DNA of 64,000 nt from the NCBI GenBank assembly GCA_949987705.1, contig OX465283.1, positions 163,385,850-163,449,849 on the forward strand, read 5' to 3'. Both the position numbers and the translations under genes were made by a program. Of this stretch, positions 12,370 to 24,657 are shown one piece after another (the stretch's first letter is position 1; each line of letters begins with the position of its first letter). Source of the DNA: Thereva unica (lineage: Eukaryota; Arthropoda; Insecta; Diptera; Therevidae). The notes beneath the pieces were generated by a model, which saw nothing but the letters and a program-made list of their open reading frames with translations, did no database searches and was not told the origin of the DNA.

Positions 12370-12670
12370 AAACTCCGGGGTATAATTTTCTTCTTCGATG
12401 GCTCTACAGCTCAATTCGAGCCTTGGCCTCCATCAGCGTTTACACTCTTTGTATAAGTCGTACAACTCGTGATTGTAGCTTATTCTTCATGCATTGTCTT
12501 CATTGATTAGGTCGTATATCCTTCGGAGAACCTTCCTCTCAAATATATCCAACTTTTCTGCAGATTTCTGGGAGATACTCCATGCTTCTCATCCATACGT
12601 AGCTACTGTACGTATGATGGTTTTTGAGATTCTTATTTTGGGGTTTCTGTAGATGTCTCTGGCTTAACTT
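12370..12670 (-). pseudogene. RTE-like LINE C-terminal fragment
   Basis: The reverse strand reads FERKVLRRIYDLINEDN, then RISYNHELYDLYKE and WRPRLE, which is the conserved region after the RT domain in RTE-type elements of insects. Broken by stops. A short fragment with no upstream RT. Confidence 0.65.
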
Positions 12671-12949
12671 TAACTAGGAAGGGGTCCGATTCACAATTTC
12701 CACCCCTACAGGTTCTTACTTGCAGGATACTGGAAGTTGCATTTCTGTCGGAGGTATAATTTTATCTAAAGCATAATTACCAGCGACAAAAAAGAAATTC
12801 AATAAAAAGTTTCCATATATTTTTAATATATACAATTTCTATTAAATTATTACAATTAATAAAATATCCGTTAAATTATTCAAAAAAACAAAAACAAAAA
12901 AAACAAGCATTCCTTGAACACTGTTTTGTTTCAATTTTTCTTGTACACA

Positions 12950-13007
12950 GTACGCGGGGGTCTATGCTGTTTCTCATATGGAACATGAAACAGCGTACCC
13001 TGCGTAC
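12950..13007. promoter_or_regulatory. Imperfect palindrome upstream of mod(mdg4)
   Basis: GTACGCGGGGGTCTATGCTGTTTC on one side (12950-12973) pairs with GAAACAGCGTACCCTGCGTAC (12987-13007), with one short bulge. It lies about 150 bases before the probable first donor of mod(mdg4). It may be a protein-binding site, a hairpin, or a small repeat remnant. Confidence 0.4.
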
Positions 13008-13019
13008 CCAAGCCGAGGC

Positions 13020-13164
13020 CATCATCATTTTAAAAGAAACTTCGAAAGAGGAGGGACTGATTACTACTGTGTGACGCGATACTGAAAATTTTAGTGAATT
13101 TTAAGAATAAAAGTTTTTAAGTGTTATTGGTTTCTTTTGTGTGTTTATTTTATCCCCCATTTTG
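13020..13164 (+). other. mod(mdg4): Probable mod(mdg4) 5' UTR exon (start unknown)
   Basis: A consensus donor GTAAGT at 13165 and an acceptor TTCTCATTCTAG ending at 13526 would join a leader ending at 13164 to a second exon starting at 13527, which carries in-frame stops before ATG 13597. This matches the known layout of the Drosophila gene, with a non-coding first exon. The upstream limit is a guess. Confidence 0.45.
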
Positions 13165-13596
13165 GTAAGTAAAATTTAAATATTTTCACAAAACATCCGC
13201 AATTTTTGAATTATTTTTCGCGCTGATTGGGGTTTTATAGCAATTTTCGAGAAATCGAAAATGGCGTCTACGAAAAAATTTCCCTGCTTGTTGTGTAGCT
13301 CATATTTTCGGTCATAACTCGAACTGTTAGCAGTTTATTATCTATAAACAAAAAAAATCACGGGGATTATTTTCGAGATAGTTTTTATAGTAAATAAAAC
13401 AATTTTTTTAAATGAAAGAAAATTTGCTCGAATATTTTATGTATAAAATTTTTGCGCTTGCGTCAAGTTATTGATTATGGCTTTTTTCCACACATATCAA
13501 CGTTTTTTTTTCTGTTCTCATTCTAGTTGCAAGAAGGCGAGAGAAAAATATCTGGTTTCTGTGTAACAAAAGTTAAATAAGAAGCCGCCCCCCAAC

Positions 13597-16500
13597 ATGG
13601 CGGACGATGAACAATTTTCCTTGTGTTGGAATAATTTTAATAGCAATTTATCAGCGGGTTTTCATGAGTCGCTATGTCGCGGCGATCTAGTTGATGTTAC
13701 GCTAGCTGCTGAGGGGCAATTTGTAAAGGCCCACCGTTTAGTCTTATCAGTATGTTCACCATACTTCAGGAAAATGTTTACTCAAATGCCTGCAAATCAA
13801 CATGCATTCGGTAATTAATTTTTATTATTATAAATTTCCCTCTTTTCTTTATTATTTCTTTTTTTCATATAGTATTCCTGAAAGATGTTAGCCATTCTGC
13901 ACTTAAAGATTTAATACAGTTTATGTATTGTGGAGAAGTCAATGTGAAGCAGGAGGCTTTACCCGCCTTTATTAGTACAGCAGAAGCTTTACAAATCAAG
14001 GGTCTCACTGATGTAAGTATATAATGTTCTATTACAAAAATTCTCAGTTTCTAGTACGTTTCTGGTTTAAATTGTAATATGGAATTGTGTGTTGCGTCGT
14101 CGCATCATTTCATGTGTGTGTGTATGCATCATTGAATTGCGAGATTGCCACGATGGCAATGGTATTAGTGTGTTGCTGCAAAACTTTTAAAGATCCCAAC
14201 TCGATTTTTTTTGTATAAATGCGATTTTTTTAGTAGTTTTTTTTTAAATATTAAATATGTTTATTAATTCCCTTTAGAAATGGAGATGTTTTGTAGTAGG
14301 TTTTACCATTAAATTAGTAGCTCAAGAAGGCCTCGTTCAAGTTGAATGTATTACGAATAAAATCTTTTACAAATTTCGAAGATTTAAATTAACCGCGATT
14401 TTATAAGTTTGTATCTGTAAAGAAGCTTGGGACGCTCATTTGTCTATTTTTGGTAGTCCTGGGGTGGTAGGACGTAAGTTGTTTCAATCGACCTCTTCAT
14501 ACAAAAATTCAAGTTTTACAAAAATATTTGTATAAAGAGGTCGATTGAAACAACTTACGTGCTGCCACCCCAGCTCTCCTTTTTTTACCTGTGGACCATA
14601 GAAAATTCTGGCTATCATTATTTCTCCCGAAACTAGTACAATGTGTCCCAACCATGCACTCAACTTTCCGAAAAGGGGTGCTTTCAGTATGCAGTTTTGC
14701 GCATACACCCCCAGACCTCGCTTTGCATCGTAGATACGTTCCCAAAAAACACGACGCAAAGTGAATACGGATTTTCTATAGGAAATCACGTAAAAATCGA
14801 AGATAGGTTCCAAGATGGTTATTTTCAAGATCAAATTAAAAAAAGCATATTTATATGGTAAAATTAAAAAAAAAACTTTATTCATTCACTTAAAAAACAA
14901 AATTTAAAATAGTAATTCATGATAATTGAAACAATAAACATTCTTAAATTAATCGCGGAGTCTGCACACTTCTTTACTAATTTGAACGAATTTGTCTAAG
15001 GGGTCGTCCATAAATTACGTCAGGCGTTTTGGGGAGGGAGGGGGTCGAGCCGAATCTCACCAAATCTCACGTGTGGGAGAGGGGGGGTCTCGGCAAATAT
15101 CACGTAATTTTTTTGTTTTAAAGAAACAGTGTAAAATGCCGAGAAAACTGGGTTAAATTAAGTCAAACATGTTTCTCCACTAAAGACCTCCATTCACTTA
15201 CAGGCCGCCGGTAGGCAGTGGCCTGTCAGACCAGGTCGACCAGCACGACTAAGCTTGACTCAGTCTAACTGACTCAGACAGGCCGTGGCATGCAGATGAA
15301 ATCATGATTATCTACAGACACACAGGTGAAAACGACTGCTTAACATAGCAGGTTATTAATTCAATCGCAAAAATGTTCATGGTCTCAACGAAAGCTTCAA
15401 AGCGGCTCCAGCCTCACGTCGCGCCGTGAACACCCGCAAACAAGCGCAAACGCGAGTGTGGATGGTTTTCACGCTTAGCTCGCGCCTTGCTTTCTGTTAC
15501 GAGTGGATACAGCGTGAATTCTTCCCCTCAATTCACGGCTCGAGAGTGAATAGAAGCTCAGATCTTCAGGCCCGAACTGACGATAAATCCGATTTTTGTC
15601 AGCTTTCTTGAGCTGTAGGCATTCTTGAACTTCAGGCCATACAGTTGGCGGCCGGTGATTGTATGGTAATACTTGGCCTCAAGGCTAAAACTTTCAGGCC
15701 ACGGTCTGCCGGCGAACGTGGTTATCGGTTACCGGCGGGCCCTTAAGATGTACTTAAGAATTACTCGATTGTTTAGCCTCTAAAGGCTAGTCAAACGCGC
15801 GACTCGTCGAATGCTGCAGAGTACGAGCCAAGTAATACTGAACCGCGAAAAGGCCATTAGAGTTTAGTGCTACAAGAAGCACATGCCGAATTTTAGCGTA
15901 ATGAAATGTTGGGTGAGTGCTCACGTTTTGGTAGTTGTGTGTCCACCACAAGCAGAAAAGCGAGGTGGGCAAGCAGTCCGCTTTATCAATTATCTCAAAT
16001 AAAATCTTGTACCCAAACCCCCCCATTCACACAGATGACTTTTTACACACCTTTCACTAGATTTCACTACGGTTACGTACACGGATTTTATACGCGAGGG
16101 CCTTTCCTGCAGTTCTACATTCAAACTCTGTGGTTACGACCGTAATTTCGTATTTTTAATGTAAATACTATGGATTTTATAAAATTTGAAAAATCTCACG
16201 TGAGATTAAGGGGGGGGGGGGAGGGGGTCGGTACAAATCTCACGATATCTCACCAAGGGGGAGGGGGGGTCGAAAAATGGCAAAAATCACCTCACGTAAT
16301 TTATGGACGACCCCTAAGAGCCGCATTTTTTTAAACCAATGTAAATCTGTTTGTAGCAGTTTATGTCGGCTGCTACCGCACGAGATACCTTTGAACTTCG
16401 TTTATTGACGGGATCATGTTTTACAAAAATAGCTATAGTTTCATCGATTCGACTCTCATGGCTTCAGAAAGCTGCGTTGATGTCAAGTTTGTTGCTATGT

Positions 16501-19500
16501 AATTTATTTCTACCAGGCTATCGTCGCCTTCATCAGCACATTCAACATCCAGTTGGATTAACTCCTCGTTGGACAATTCATATTTATCTCTGGCTAGCAA
16601 TTCGTCAATATCAGCCTCTTCCATGCCTTCAAAATTGTTTTCCTTTGCCAGGTTTGCAATTTCTTGATGAACAGCAGGTACCTCATCAATTTCTAAAGCT
16701 AAGGTATCGACGATTTTCTTGTGAACACGTTCTGGCCACAATTTCAGCCAAACACCATTCATGCAAGATGATTTTTAACCTCAGTCCACGATGCTTTGAT
16801 TAGCCCTTCATAGCTCCAGGATTTTCCAATTCGTAAATCAGAAACGGCTTAAATTTAAAATCGCCATTTGCATTACCACCTAGAAGCAGAGTCATAATCT
16901 TAACTGGCTTTAAAATCTTGGTGCAGATTTTTCACTTTTGGATATGAAAGTTCTCTGTGGTAGACGTTTCCAAAATAAGCCCGTTTCGTCAAAGTTATAA
17001 CCACCCTAATGAATGAATGCTTTCAACTCGAATTTAAAATGATCAGCAGCGATTGTTTCAACACTAGTTGCGCTTCACCTTTAAGGCAATGCTATGAAGA
17101 TTCGCGCTAGTTTTGAATCAAACCAACCACGGCTCGCTTCAAAGTGTTCTTCATTGCAAGTAGCACCAGATGTACTTTTAATGTCATCATATAAAGCCTT
17201 GCAACCATCGTCGTTTGCTTTGGAACGTTATCTTGGTAATAAGTTCTTTGAAATCCCCATTTTTTTTAAAGAATGTCGAGATATACAAATTTGTCCATCT
17301 TACCATTTATAAAGTGTAAATTATCCAACCTTGTACTATACATACAGCAAAACCGCAAAATTAACTTATATGTACATGGTTTTTGACCCATTGGTGAACC
17401 AGTAATCCTTAGAATTGTAGTTCATCAACCATACGATCGGATACCCGACAAATTGAAGTGTTGGGAATACCATGAACTCAGGCTGTATTGGGCCAGTTCG
17501 ATAAGATTTGCAGTCTCAAGACATTTGTGGCGGCGGATTTCCATATAAAGAGCCTTTCTCTTTGATCCGTTAGGTGGCGGTCCAGACGGGACATTCCCGC
17601 AACGGATACGCTGCCGACAGCTGGGTGTCGAATTCCTTTCACGATTTGTTTCCGTTCTTGACTATTTTTTGGCGAAGTCTCGAGCATCGATAACTGATAA
17701 ATCGTTGATTCTTTAAGCTGCCCTCAATTGTTCTTTAGCCTGAGTTTCTTCCGTGCCGATCGCTGAATTCTTGAGTCTGCCGGAATGTCTCGCCAGAGAA
17801 GTTTACATGGCAAACGGTTATCATCCATTTGGCAAACATGTCCAAACCACCGCAGCTTTTGTATTTCTTCTTCGATCGGTGTCTGTTGATCGCATCTTTG
17901 TCTACTGTCTCGTTTTGAAGGCGATCGCGGAGTAAGACAGCGAGAATCTGCCTCAAGCATCACCTTTCGTTTCTATATGCACCACGAGCGAGGAGAATTT
18001 TGCTTGGCCGATGCATCTGTGAACGTCGGCCGTCGATGCCACTTTCTTTTCCACAACCATTGATCCCAAATGTTCGAAGATCCTGTCGATTTGGGTGTCA
18101 TCTAGGTGAACACTGTCTTTCGATCCGTCCATTGTGAACACTTTGGTCTTTTCCTTATTGATTTTTAACCCGTATGACCGGGCGATGCGGGAAATTTCGT
18201 ATATTGATGTCCGTTGCTTCGACATCCGTGTCGACGAACTTCAAGTCAATTACAGAGTTGTTGTGTCGAACTTCGTGTAGTACATCGACTGCTTCACGTA
18301 TACCCGCGCCAATCACAAAGTTGAAGAGAAGAGGCCAAGCGATGTTCGACACCTGTTTGAATCGGGAATTCTCCTCGGTTAAGACGCTTCGAATACGAAC
18401 GTTTCTGGTTGAGCCATCGACGTATGGAGATGTAAAGTAGGTTAATTCAATAATGCCTCCAGCGCAACTGCAGACTTGTCCTGTAATTCAGAGGCAGCCA
18501 ATCCGTAGTAGTCTTCTACATTTGATCGCCATAACCTAATTGGTCTTGGGCCACCAAACGATGACGGCATAAGTATGTTTTTGTCCTTTTTATGGACTGG
18601 GACAATTGTGCCTAAAAGCCATTCTTTCGGCAACTTTCTACTTTTCCATAGTTTGAAAATGAAGCAGCGCATAGCTTCGCCATTTTCTGTGGGAATACTG
18701 GGAGGAGCGTTATGAGTTTCGCAATGCCAACTTGTTCTATTGTAGACTCTAGCGCATCGTTTTCTGGGCGATTTCTACTTCGGTTGAATGAAATTTGTTA
18801 TAGGATTAATTTCGCTGAACGCTAAAGATCCATCTTGAAGAGTAGAAATTTATACGATTTAATCAGAATGTGTTTTACATAGAAATAATTAGTCTCAAAC
18901 TTTATTACGGAATAATTATTAACAATTGATTTAAATTATTTTTTTAGGGTGAGCCAGCACCATCTCAATCACCCGCCAAGCCATCAACACCAGCCCCACA
19001 GCAAACAATACCAGCCCCCGCAATGACAGCAACATCACCTCGAGTGAGAACACAAAGAAGTAGTACAACAAGAACTTCATATAAAATAGAATCAGAAGAT
19101 AGTGGCGATGATAAGCCAACACAAATAGTTATACAAACCCAAAATACCCAGCCACAACAAATAGTACAACAAACGCAAAAAAGACCCGCACAGCGAAGTA
19201 TTACACCGCATACAGTACCATCGGTGAAGAGGGTAAAAAATAGTGATCCATTGGAAGCCACCGATCCAACACAAATAACTGTTCAAACAGTATCGGATAC
19301 TAAGTCAAATAGTGGTGAAGCGGAATTTATCGATTTACCAATGGAAATGCCAACAAAATCAGAGCCAGAATATGCTGAAGATACTGGTGAAGTTGAAACA
19401 GCAGAACAGGAAGCTAGCTATGTTGAGGATGATTCTTATGGTGATATGAAATATGATGAAAGTTACTTTACCGAAAATGATGAAACAGCGGCTGCAGCCC

Positions 19501-19596
19501 CAACGACATCGACAACAGCGGTTAAGGCACAATCTGGATCATTCTCGGAATCTTATGTTAGTGACACCGGTGATCAATCGGCAACGGAAGCTCAAG
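13597..19596 (+). CDS. mod(mdg4): mod(mdg4) common region: BTB domain and Gln/Thr-rich linker
   Basis: Coding exons 13597-13810, 13873-14012 and 18948-19596 give 334 residues plus one base. Mod(mdg4) is a nuclear BTB protein acting in insulator complexes, chromatin and, in flies, male meiotic pairing. Residues 1-118 are the BTB/POZ domain, opening [18 protein letters not shown] and containing [12 protein letters not shown] and CSPYFRKMF. The rest is a Gln/Thr/Ser/Pro-rich linker with an acidic end ([25 protein letters not shown]) that closely follows the fly protein and stops at the same place (TEAQ). The region is shorter than the ~402 residues of Drosophila. The last donor, at 19597, is GTTAGT and leaves phase 1, so each isoform must be completed by a downstream exon. 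The 4.9 kb intron 14013-18947 holds four mobile elements. Start: ATGG after CCAAC, stops upstream. Confidence 0.96.
14459..14573. mobile_element. 115-bp hairpin repeat, copy 1
   Basis: Near-perfect inverted repeat CTGGGGTGGTAGGACGTAAG ... GCTGCCACCCCAG, with arms of about 47 bp. A second copy lies at 48746-48860. It sits in the mod(mdg4) intron and resembles a miniature foldback element. Confidence 0.75.
15000..16314. mobile_element. PIF/Harbinger-like element, 1.3 kb, non-autonomous
   Basis: Termini GGGGTCGTCCATAAATTACG and its inverse, flanked by TAA at 14997-14999 and 16315-16317. G-rich subterminal tracts lie at both ends (near 15035-15090 and 16205-16270). The interior shares blocks with the copies at 1644-2114 and 32695-33530, partly in inverted order. 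No transposase or Myb-like frame is seen, so it needs helper proteins from elsewhere. Confidence 0.82.
16430..17340 (-). pseudogene. Tigger/pogo-like DDE transposase pseudogene
   Basis: The reverse strand contains, from 17340 down, an [11 protein letters not shown] segment, then [33 protein letters not shown], and an open C-terminus (16762-16433) starting [14 protein letters not shown] with acidic [21 protein letters not shown]. These are the order and motifs of Tigger transposases of the Tc1/mariner superfamily. Stops and frameshifts break it up. It lies inside the large mod(mdg4) intron. Confidence 0.82.
17720..18800 (-). pseudogene. Decayed non-LTR reverse transcriptase (same family as 35880-37720)
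   Basis: Reverse-strand pieces in order: [20 protein letters not shown] (start of RT), a damaged palm, [20 protein letters not shown] with [12 protein letters not shown], and a C-terminal [18 protein letters not shown]. Frameshifted throughout. It shares its motifs closely with the longer copy at 35880-37720. It lies just before the last common mod(mdg4) exon. Confidence 0.8.
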
Positions 19597-19738
19597 GTTA
19601 GTTGATTGTTTTCATTTCATATGGATGAAGGTTAAATTTGACTTTTATGCAACGGAACATGTACGAAAGAAAGAATTTGGCTTGTCCATTTTTGATCGCG
19701 TTTTGAACAGACTATGTATTTTTTAAGAGAAATTAATC

Positions 19739-20522
19739 TATACCTTTACAACTTCAAATTGGGACTAAACAATTTCAAATTGGGATTTTTTGAATACTTC
19801 CGGTTACCCGATCACCCTGAAATTTTGCACACAACTTCAGCTTCATTATATACCATACCGTTAGATCCATGGCGGCCATCTCAAGAGGACAGATTACTGT
19901 TTTCTTCACGGAACAAATTTTGCAATCAATTTTTCAAATACTTCCGGATATCCTATCATGCTGAAATTTTACATACAGCTTTAGCTCCGATGACAATGCA
20001 ATATGGTATACTCAATATACCTTTAGATCCATGGCGGCAGTCTCAGGAGGGCGGATTGAAATATTCTTCACAACCCCTTCGACATGGGTATCAAATGAAA
20101 GATTATGATAAGTAGAACATCATAAGCAATATAGTATACTCAATATATCGTTTGGCCCATGGCGACCATCTCAAGAGGGCGGATTATCATTTTCGTCACA
20201 ACCCCCTCGACATGGGAATATCAAATGGCGGCCAAAATGTTACGCGGCGTGACGTAGACCAAATTTCAAGGAAGACGGCCCACTCGCACTTTTTTATTAG
20301 CAAGAACGCGTTGAACGGACGACGCAGCGCCAGTGAGTCTGCGAATGTATTTGCGCTTCGGCGCTGGTGACACGGAACCCTAAAATTTTTTCGTGGAACC
20401 GTAAGGTTCCGCTGAACCCACATGCTATTCATTCCTAATTTGAAATTGTTTATTCCCAATTTGAAATTGTTTATTCTTAATTTCAAATTGTTTAGTCCCA
20501 ATTTGAAGTTGAAAAGGTATAG
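19739..20522. mobile_element. 784-bp foldback-like element in mod(mdg4)
   Basis: The left end CTATACCTTTACAACTTC, followed by repeated AATTTCAAATTGGGA units, is mirrored on the right by GTCCCAATTTGAAGTTG then AAAAGGTATAG. Inside, a ~190-bp block with ATGGCGGCCATCTCAAGAGG-like words appears three times with changes. No transposase. It begins only 140 bp after the last common exon donor. Confidence 0.6.
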
Positions 20523-21245
20523 TCCTTACTTTACTTATGTAATTGTCTTTTGTTAAGTACTTGTTCGTTGCTAAGTCATAACCAACCTTTCATAAACGAT
20601 GAACTCGAAAGAATTTTTAACACTATATATTATTTTAAATAGTATATTTTTTTGTTAAACTTAGTTTCAATTTAATTACTAATTTGGTAATGGCCTTAAG
20701 AATGATCTTCTTGAAAAATTCTCTCGAGTTCTTTTGTTGAAATTTTTCATGTTTTACATTTTTATAAAAAAACATTTAGAAATATTTTTTATGAACTTTT
20801 AAATATTTATATAAAAAAAAAATTTAGAATAGAGTTAAACAAAATAATTTTAAGGCCAAGTTTCGAAGTCGAAGTCGAATTTATCGTTTTATACATTTTT
20901 GATAGTTTTCGGGACATCTTTATTTTATTTTTTTGTATTTTAACTTATTGTCGGTTTCTCGGGGAAGTTCTGAGTAGTTTTCAGTTTTAGTCATATATAA
21001 AATGTGATAAAATTCTGTTTTTTGGTGTTAAAAGAAGTGCAATTTTTCATTAAGGTGAAGTGCAGTGTGATTAGAAATTGAGATCCAGCAGGAAAAGGGC
21101 AGTACTGTTATGCATAAGAACTAATAGGTGGGTATCTTTTTTTATATTATTATTGGTATTAACTATATTTCATTTATATAACATTCATTGATATTCAGAA
21201 CATTTTTTTTGTTTAAAATTTTTTAATTGGCCGACTTGCTTTTGA
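20523..21245. other. AT-rich intron/intergenic sequence
   Basis: AT-rich sequence with no gene, RNA gene or clear repeat boundary that I can see. Confidence 0.4.
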
Positions 21246-21288
21246 AAATCTAAAATCAAAAACCAAAAAATTATGTTTTATATATCAG

Positions 21289-21352
21289 GTCCCTGTGCTG
21301 AAAGTCGAGTCGTGATTCGTGATAAGTCTGATTCGTTTCAGCACAGGGGCCT
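21289..21352. mobile_element. Short MITE with CCTGTGCTGAAAGTCGAGTCG-type end
   Basis: GGTCCCTGTGCTGAAAGTCG on the left faces TTTCAGCACAGGGGCC on the right. It is nested inside a second inverted pair (AAAATCAAAAACCAAAAA near 21253 and TTTGGTTTTTGATTTTATAA near 21367), so this looks like an insertion into an older palindrome. Relatives lie at 22315-22407, 47775-47873 and as fragments near 29008 and 49970. Confidence 0.6.
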
Positions 21353-21646
21353 TAGGTTTCTGCATTTTGGTTTTTGATTTTATAAGACGGAGTATTCAAA
21401 AATTTTGCGTTTCGAAATCGGTTTTTTTTAAAGGATTAAGTCAAAGAAACAATCCTTAGTAAGTTCAGTACGTTCGTACGTTTATTAAGTGGTGAAGAAA
21501 TGTGAAATTGAAAGTTGACAGTGCTTACACGATTCGCGTTTTATTCAAATATATAGTTGATCGATTGATTTTATCATTATAAAAGTATAGACGTGTGTGA
21601 ATAAAGTTTTATATTATATTTAAAGATTTGGGTAAGTAGAGAAAAA

Positions 21647-22803
21647 AGTCCCTATTCTCATAGTCGCCTCACTTTTTTTCTCACCTCACATTTTTTGTCA
21701 CGTCACTTTTGAAGTGGTATTCTTATAGTCGAGTTACAAGGAAAAGTTTTGTGTGTGTTAAAATGTGACAAAATTAAGAAGGGTGGCATTCTCGAAGTCA
21801 TTTTCTTGCAGCCAAATGTCACTGAAAGATGTCTGAAAGATGGAATTTATAAGTAACACTATGATTTTTTTTAAATGGATAGTGACAAAAGGGTAAGAAA
21901 TAGGTCTGTTCCAGTACTTTTCCTGCAAAAATTAGTTGGGCAAAAAACTTACTTGAATGGGGATAATATTTTGTCAAAAATCCAGAAAGTAAAATAATCG
22001 ATTTTTGGGGGCAATTTCTTGCAAATCAAGAAGAAGATAACATAAATGTCGATTGTATATGTGTATGCCGCTTTTTAAGATACCCACATACATACAAAAA
22101 AAATTGTCAATTGACAAGTTGCAAGAAATCGCAGGACCGAAAACCTGCGGGGCTAATTCCTGCACGAGGGTTAGTGAAAATTTCCCCCGCTTTTTCTTGC
22201 ATGAGAAAGTAAATGTCCATGTGCTGAAAGTCGAGTCGTTCAAGGAAGTGACGTATCAGTCGAAATGCGACTCTCAGAACAAGGGCCTAGAACTAAAATG
22301 CTAAGTTCAGTGTAGGCCCCTGTACTGGAAGTCGGTAATTCGACTGAAGTCACTTTCACCTCAAACGACTTGTCGTGTTCTGACGACTCGACTTGCAGCA
22401 CAGGGGTCAAAGAAACACAAATTGGATGAATTCTTGCTCCCGTGGGATCCCACATTCGAGTTCTGGAACAAAGCTAATATGTTTTATTTTAATATTTTTG
22501 ATGATTTAAGTGGGAGGTACAGTGTGGCGCTGACGTGTTCTCTGGCGCACGTCATGTAGCTAAGTACAAATACAATGCCGCTCCTAATGAAAAATATTTA
22601 GATATAGGAAGATGGTTTTTCATATTATGCACGAATTTATCAACGGCCATTTACTACAATCGTGAGAAATGCAACTATAAATGACTTCGGGAATGCCACA
22701 CTCTAATTTTTAGTGACAATTGTCACTCAGGTGACTATAAGAATACGAAAACTGGTTTGTCACATTTTCCAATGGGTGACACGTGACTATGGGAATATGG
22801 GTC
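21647..22803. mobile_element. ~1.16-kb element with inverted ATTCYCATAGTC ends
   Basis: The left end GTCCCTATTCTCATAGTCG and the right end (reverse complement GACCCATATTCCCATAGTCA) match, with further inverted sub-ends (GTATTCTTATAGTC on both sides). The interior holds another small repeat at 22315-22407. No coding capacity. Boundaries are approximate. Confidence 0.5.
22315..22407. mobile_element. MITE of the CCTGTGCTGAAAGTCGAG family, nested
   Basis: GGCCCCTGTACTGGAAGTCG on the left and CGACTCGACTTGCAGCACAG on the right are inverse copies of the family termini. About 93 bp. Confidence 0.6.
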
Positions 22804-24650
22804 AAATATTTCAAGCTGGCTTTTCAATTGATTTTATTTCATTTCAATCATTCAAAAATCAATTGAAAATTTAGTAAATATATTTTATAATGCATCGTTT
22901 TTAGAATTTTTCAGCTAATGAAACGCGCACTGCCTGATAACTATATATCCAATAACGATCCTGGAAATTTTTAGGAGGTAAAAGTGTATCGATTCATTTA
23001 GAATCTAAATTTGTGTAAAAAAAACGTAATCCTATAGTATATTTATAAAATACTTATCCCAACGGATAGACCTCAATGAAACAAAAATAATTGATGGTTG
23101 ACAATTGCAGCTTTAGTTATTGTTAGAAATCGATTATATTGCCGTGTACTATCGAGCCGATACTATTTTTATTCAGATTTATATGCTAACTTTATAGTCG
23201 TATTTTATTTTAAAATCATTTTTAATCGTATTTCGCGTGTCGACACAAAGTTTCAAGTATGCAATTGCTGTGAAAAGTGCTTTGTTGTGATCGTTTTTAA
23301 ATTTAATAAAAAAAGGTAAGTGGCTTTTTATTATAAGTTATTTCATTATATAGTGGCTTTTTATTATATATTATAATACTATAAATTAGTATTTTATTAT
23401 GAAATATTGACAAAGATATGAAGGAATTGAATGTGAAATAAACTAATTAAGTATTAATGTGTGAAATTTGAGCACAACAACCGGTAAAAAGAAGAATCTT
23501 CAATACTGTAACCATTTAAAATTAGTACTTGAAATTTTGTACGAGGGATTGTGATGGGATCGTAGTAAAGAAATCGGGTGAGTTTAAGGGGTTAAATTCT
23601 AGTTCTTGCGCGGATTTCTTGAAACTATTTGATTTTTCGAGCGAAAATTTCGCTCGAATTGAATATATGTCACATAAATGGAAATGGTCGAAATGCGGAA
23701 CAACAAATATCGATTTCGAGTATTCGACAAAATCGAATTGTGGAACACCGTCGAATAATTCAATTCCAATTAAAGCTCGTCTAGAAACTACATTGTGTCA
23801 TGTTACTCCATGTGCAGCTTGTATTTAATTAAAAGGGAAATTTCAAAGTTCATTATACGCATAAATTGAGGCTTTAAATAAATACACTTCGATCCTGCAA
23901 ACAATTTCTCGAGTTATTTCCGAAAGAGAATTATTCAAAAAACGATCGTTAGAATGACCTCTAAAGCTTTTACGCTCTTTCCATGGTGTTCCTTTCTCCC
24001 TTTCAATTGATTTAAAATTTAAGATTTTGGAGGGTTTTGCCATCGGAAGATGAGTGCGGGCACATGACGATGCAGGAAACGCAGGGCCGATATGAATGAG
24101 GTGGCGGGCATTTCCATTAGCAGAAGTGAAGGGATAAGCGGGCACGTAAGAATATAAAGCATTCGAGATTCATTCAATATCGATTCAAAAAAACGAAACA
24201 TGTAAAGCCTACGAGATTCCATCTCAAAAGCGATTCGTTATAGCGTTCCTTTTTTTATAATTTTCGATAACTCTTTCGTTATCGGAAGAAAGCTTTCGCT
24301 TTTTATGAATCGCTCTCGCTTCGATATCGAGTCGGAATGTTAGCAGATAGGCGCGCAAAGAGACGCTAATGTTGGCGGTATCGTGATTCCAAATGCGAAT
24401 TTTTTTATCGACAGGAGTCTACATCGACTCGAGAAAACAAATGCGGCCCCTTGTTACAAACTTTGTTTCGCCAGCTGCCACCAGAAGTGGTTTACTCTTT
24501 AACATGTGGCCTAAGCCAAGTTTTCTATTACCAAACTCGAGCGCTTTTTACTCGAAACTTATCCGAAACTAATCCGAAACTAAAATACTTCCATATTCTC
24601 GATTACAATATTGCTACTTGATTGCGACGTAACCACTTCCATAACTTTTT
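22804..24650. other. Long non-coding stretch with two weak open frames
   Basis: Open frames at 23098-23319 and 23529-23828 have no recognisable domain. The second contains a TCGAGCGAAAATTTCGCTCGA palindrome and reads like repeat DNA. The first starts just ahead of an AG and ends near a GTAAGT (see rejected list). No gene is supported. Confidence 0.4.
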
Positions 24651-24657
24651 AACGTTC

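Noticed and set aside
16363..16803. 146-residue forward frame
   Set aside because: It is antisense to the Tigger-like transposase C-terminus, which has clear family motifs.
23111..23315. Open frame between a TTGCAG acceptor and a GTAAGT donor, in the mod(mdg4) phase
   Set aside because: The residues are Phe/Tyr/Ile/Val-rich with no motif, and no following exon could be found. It looks like open AT-rich sequence.
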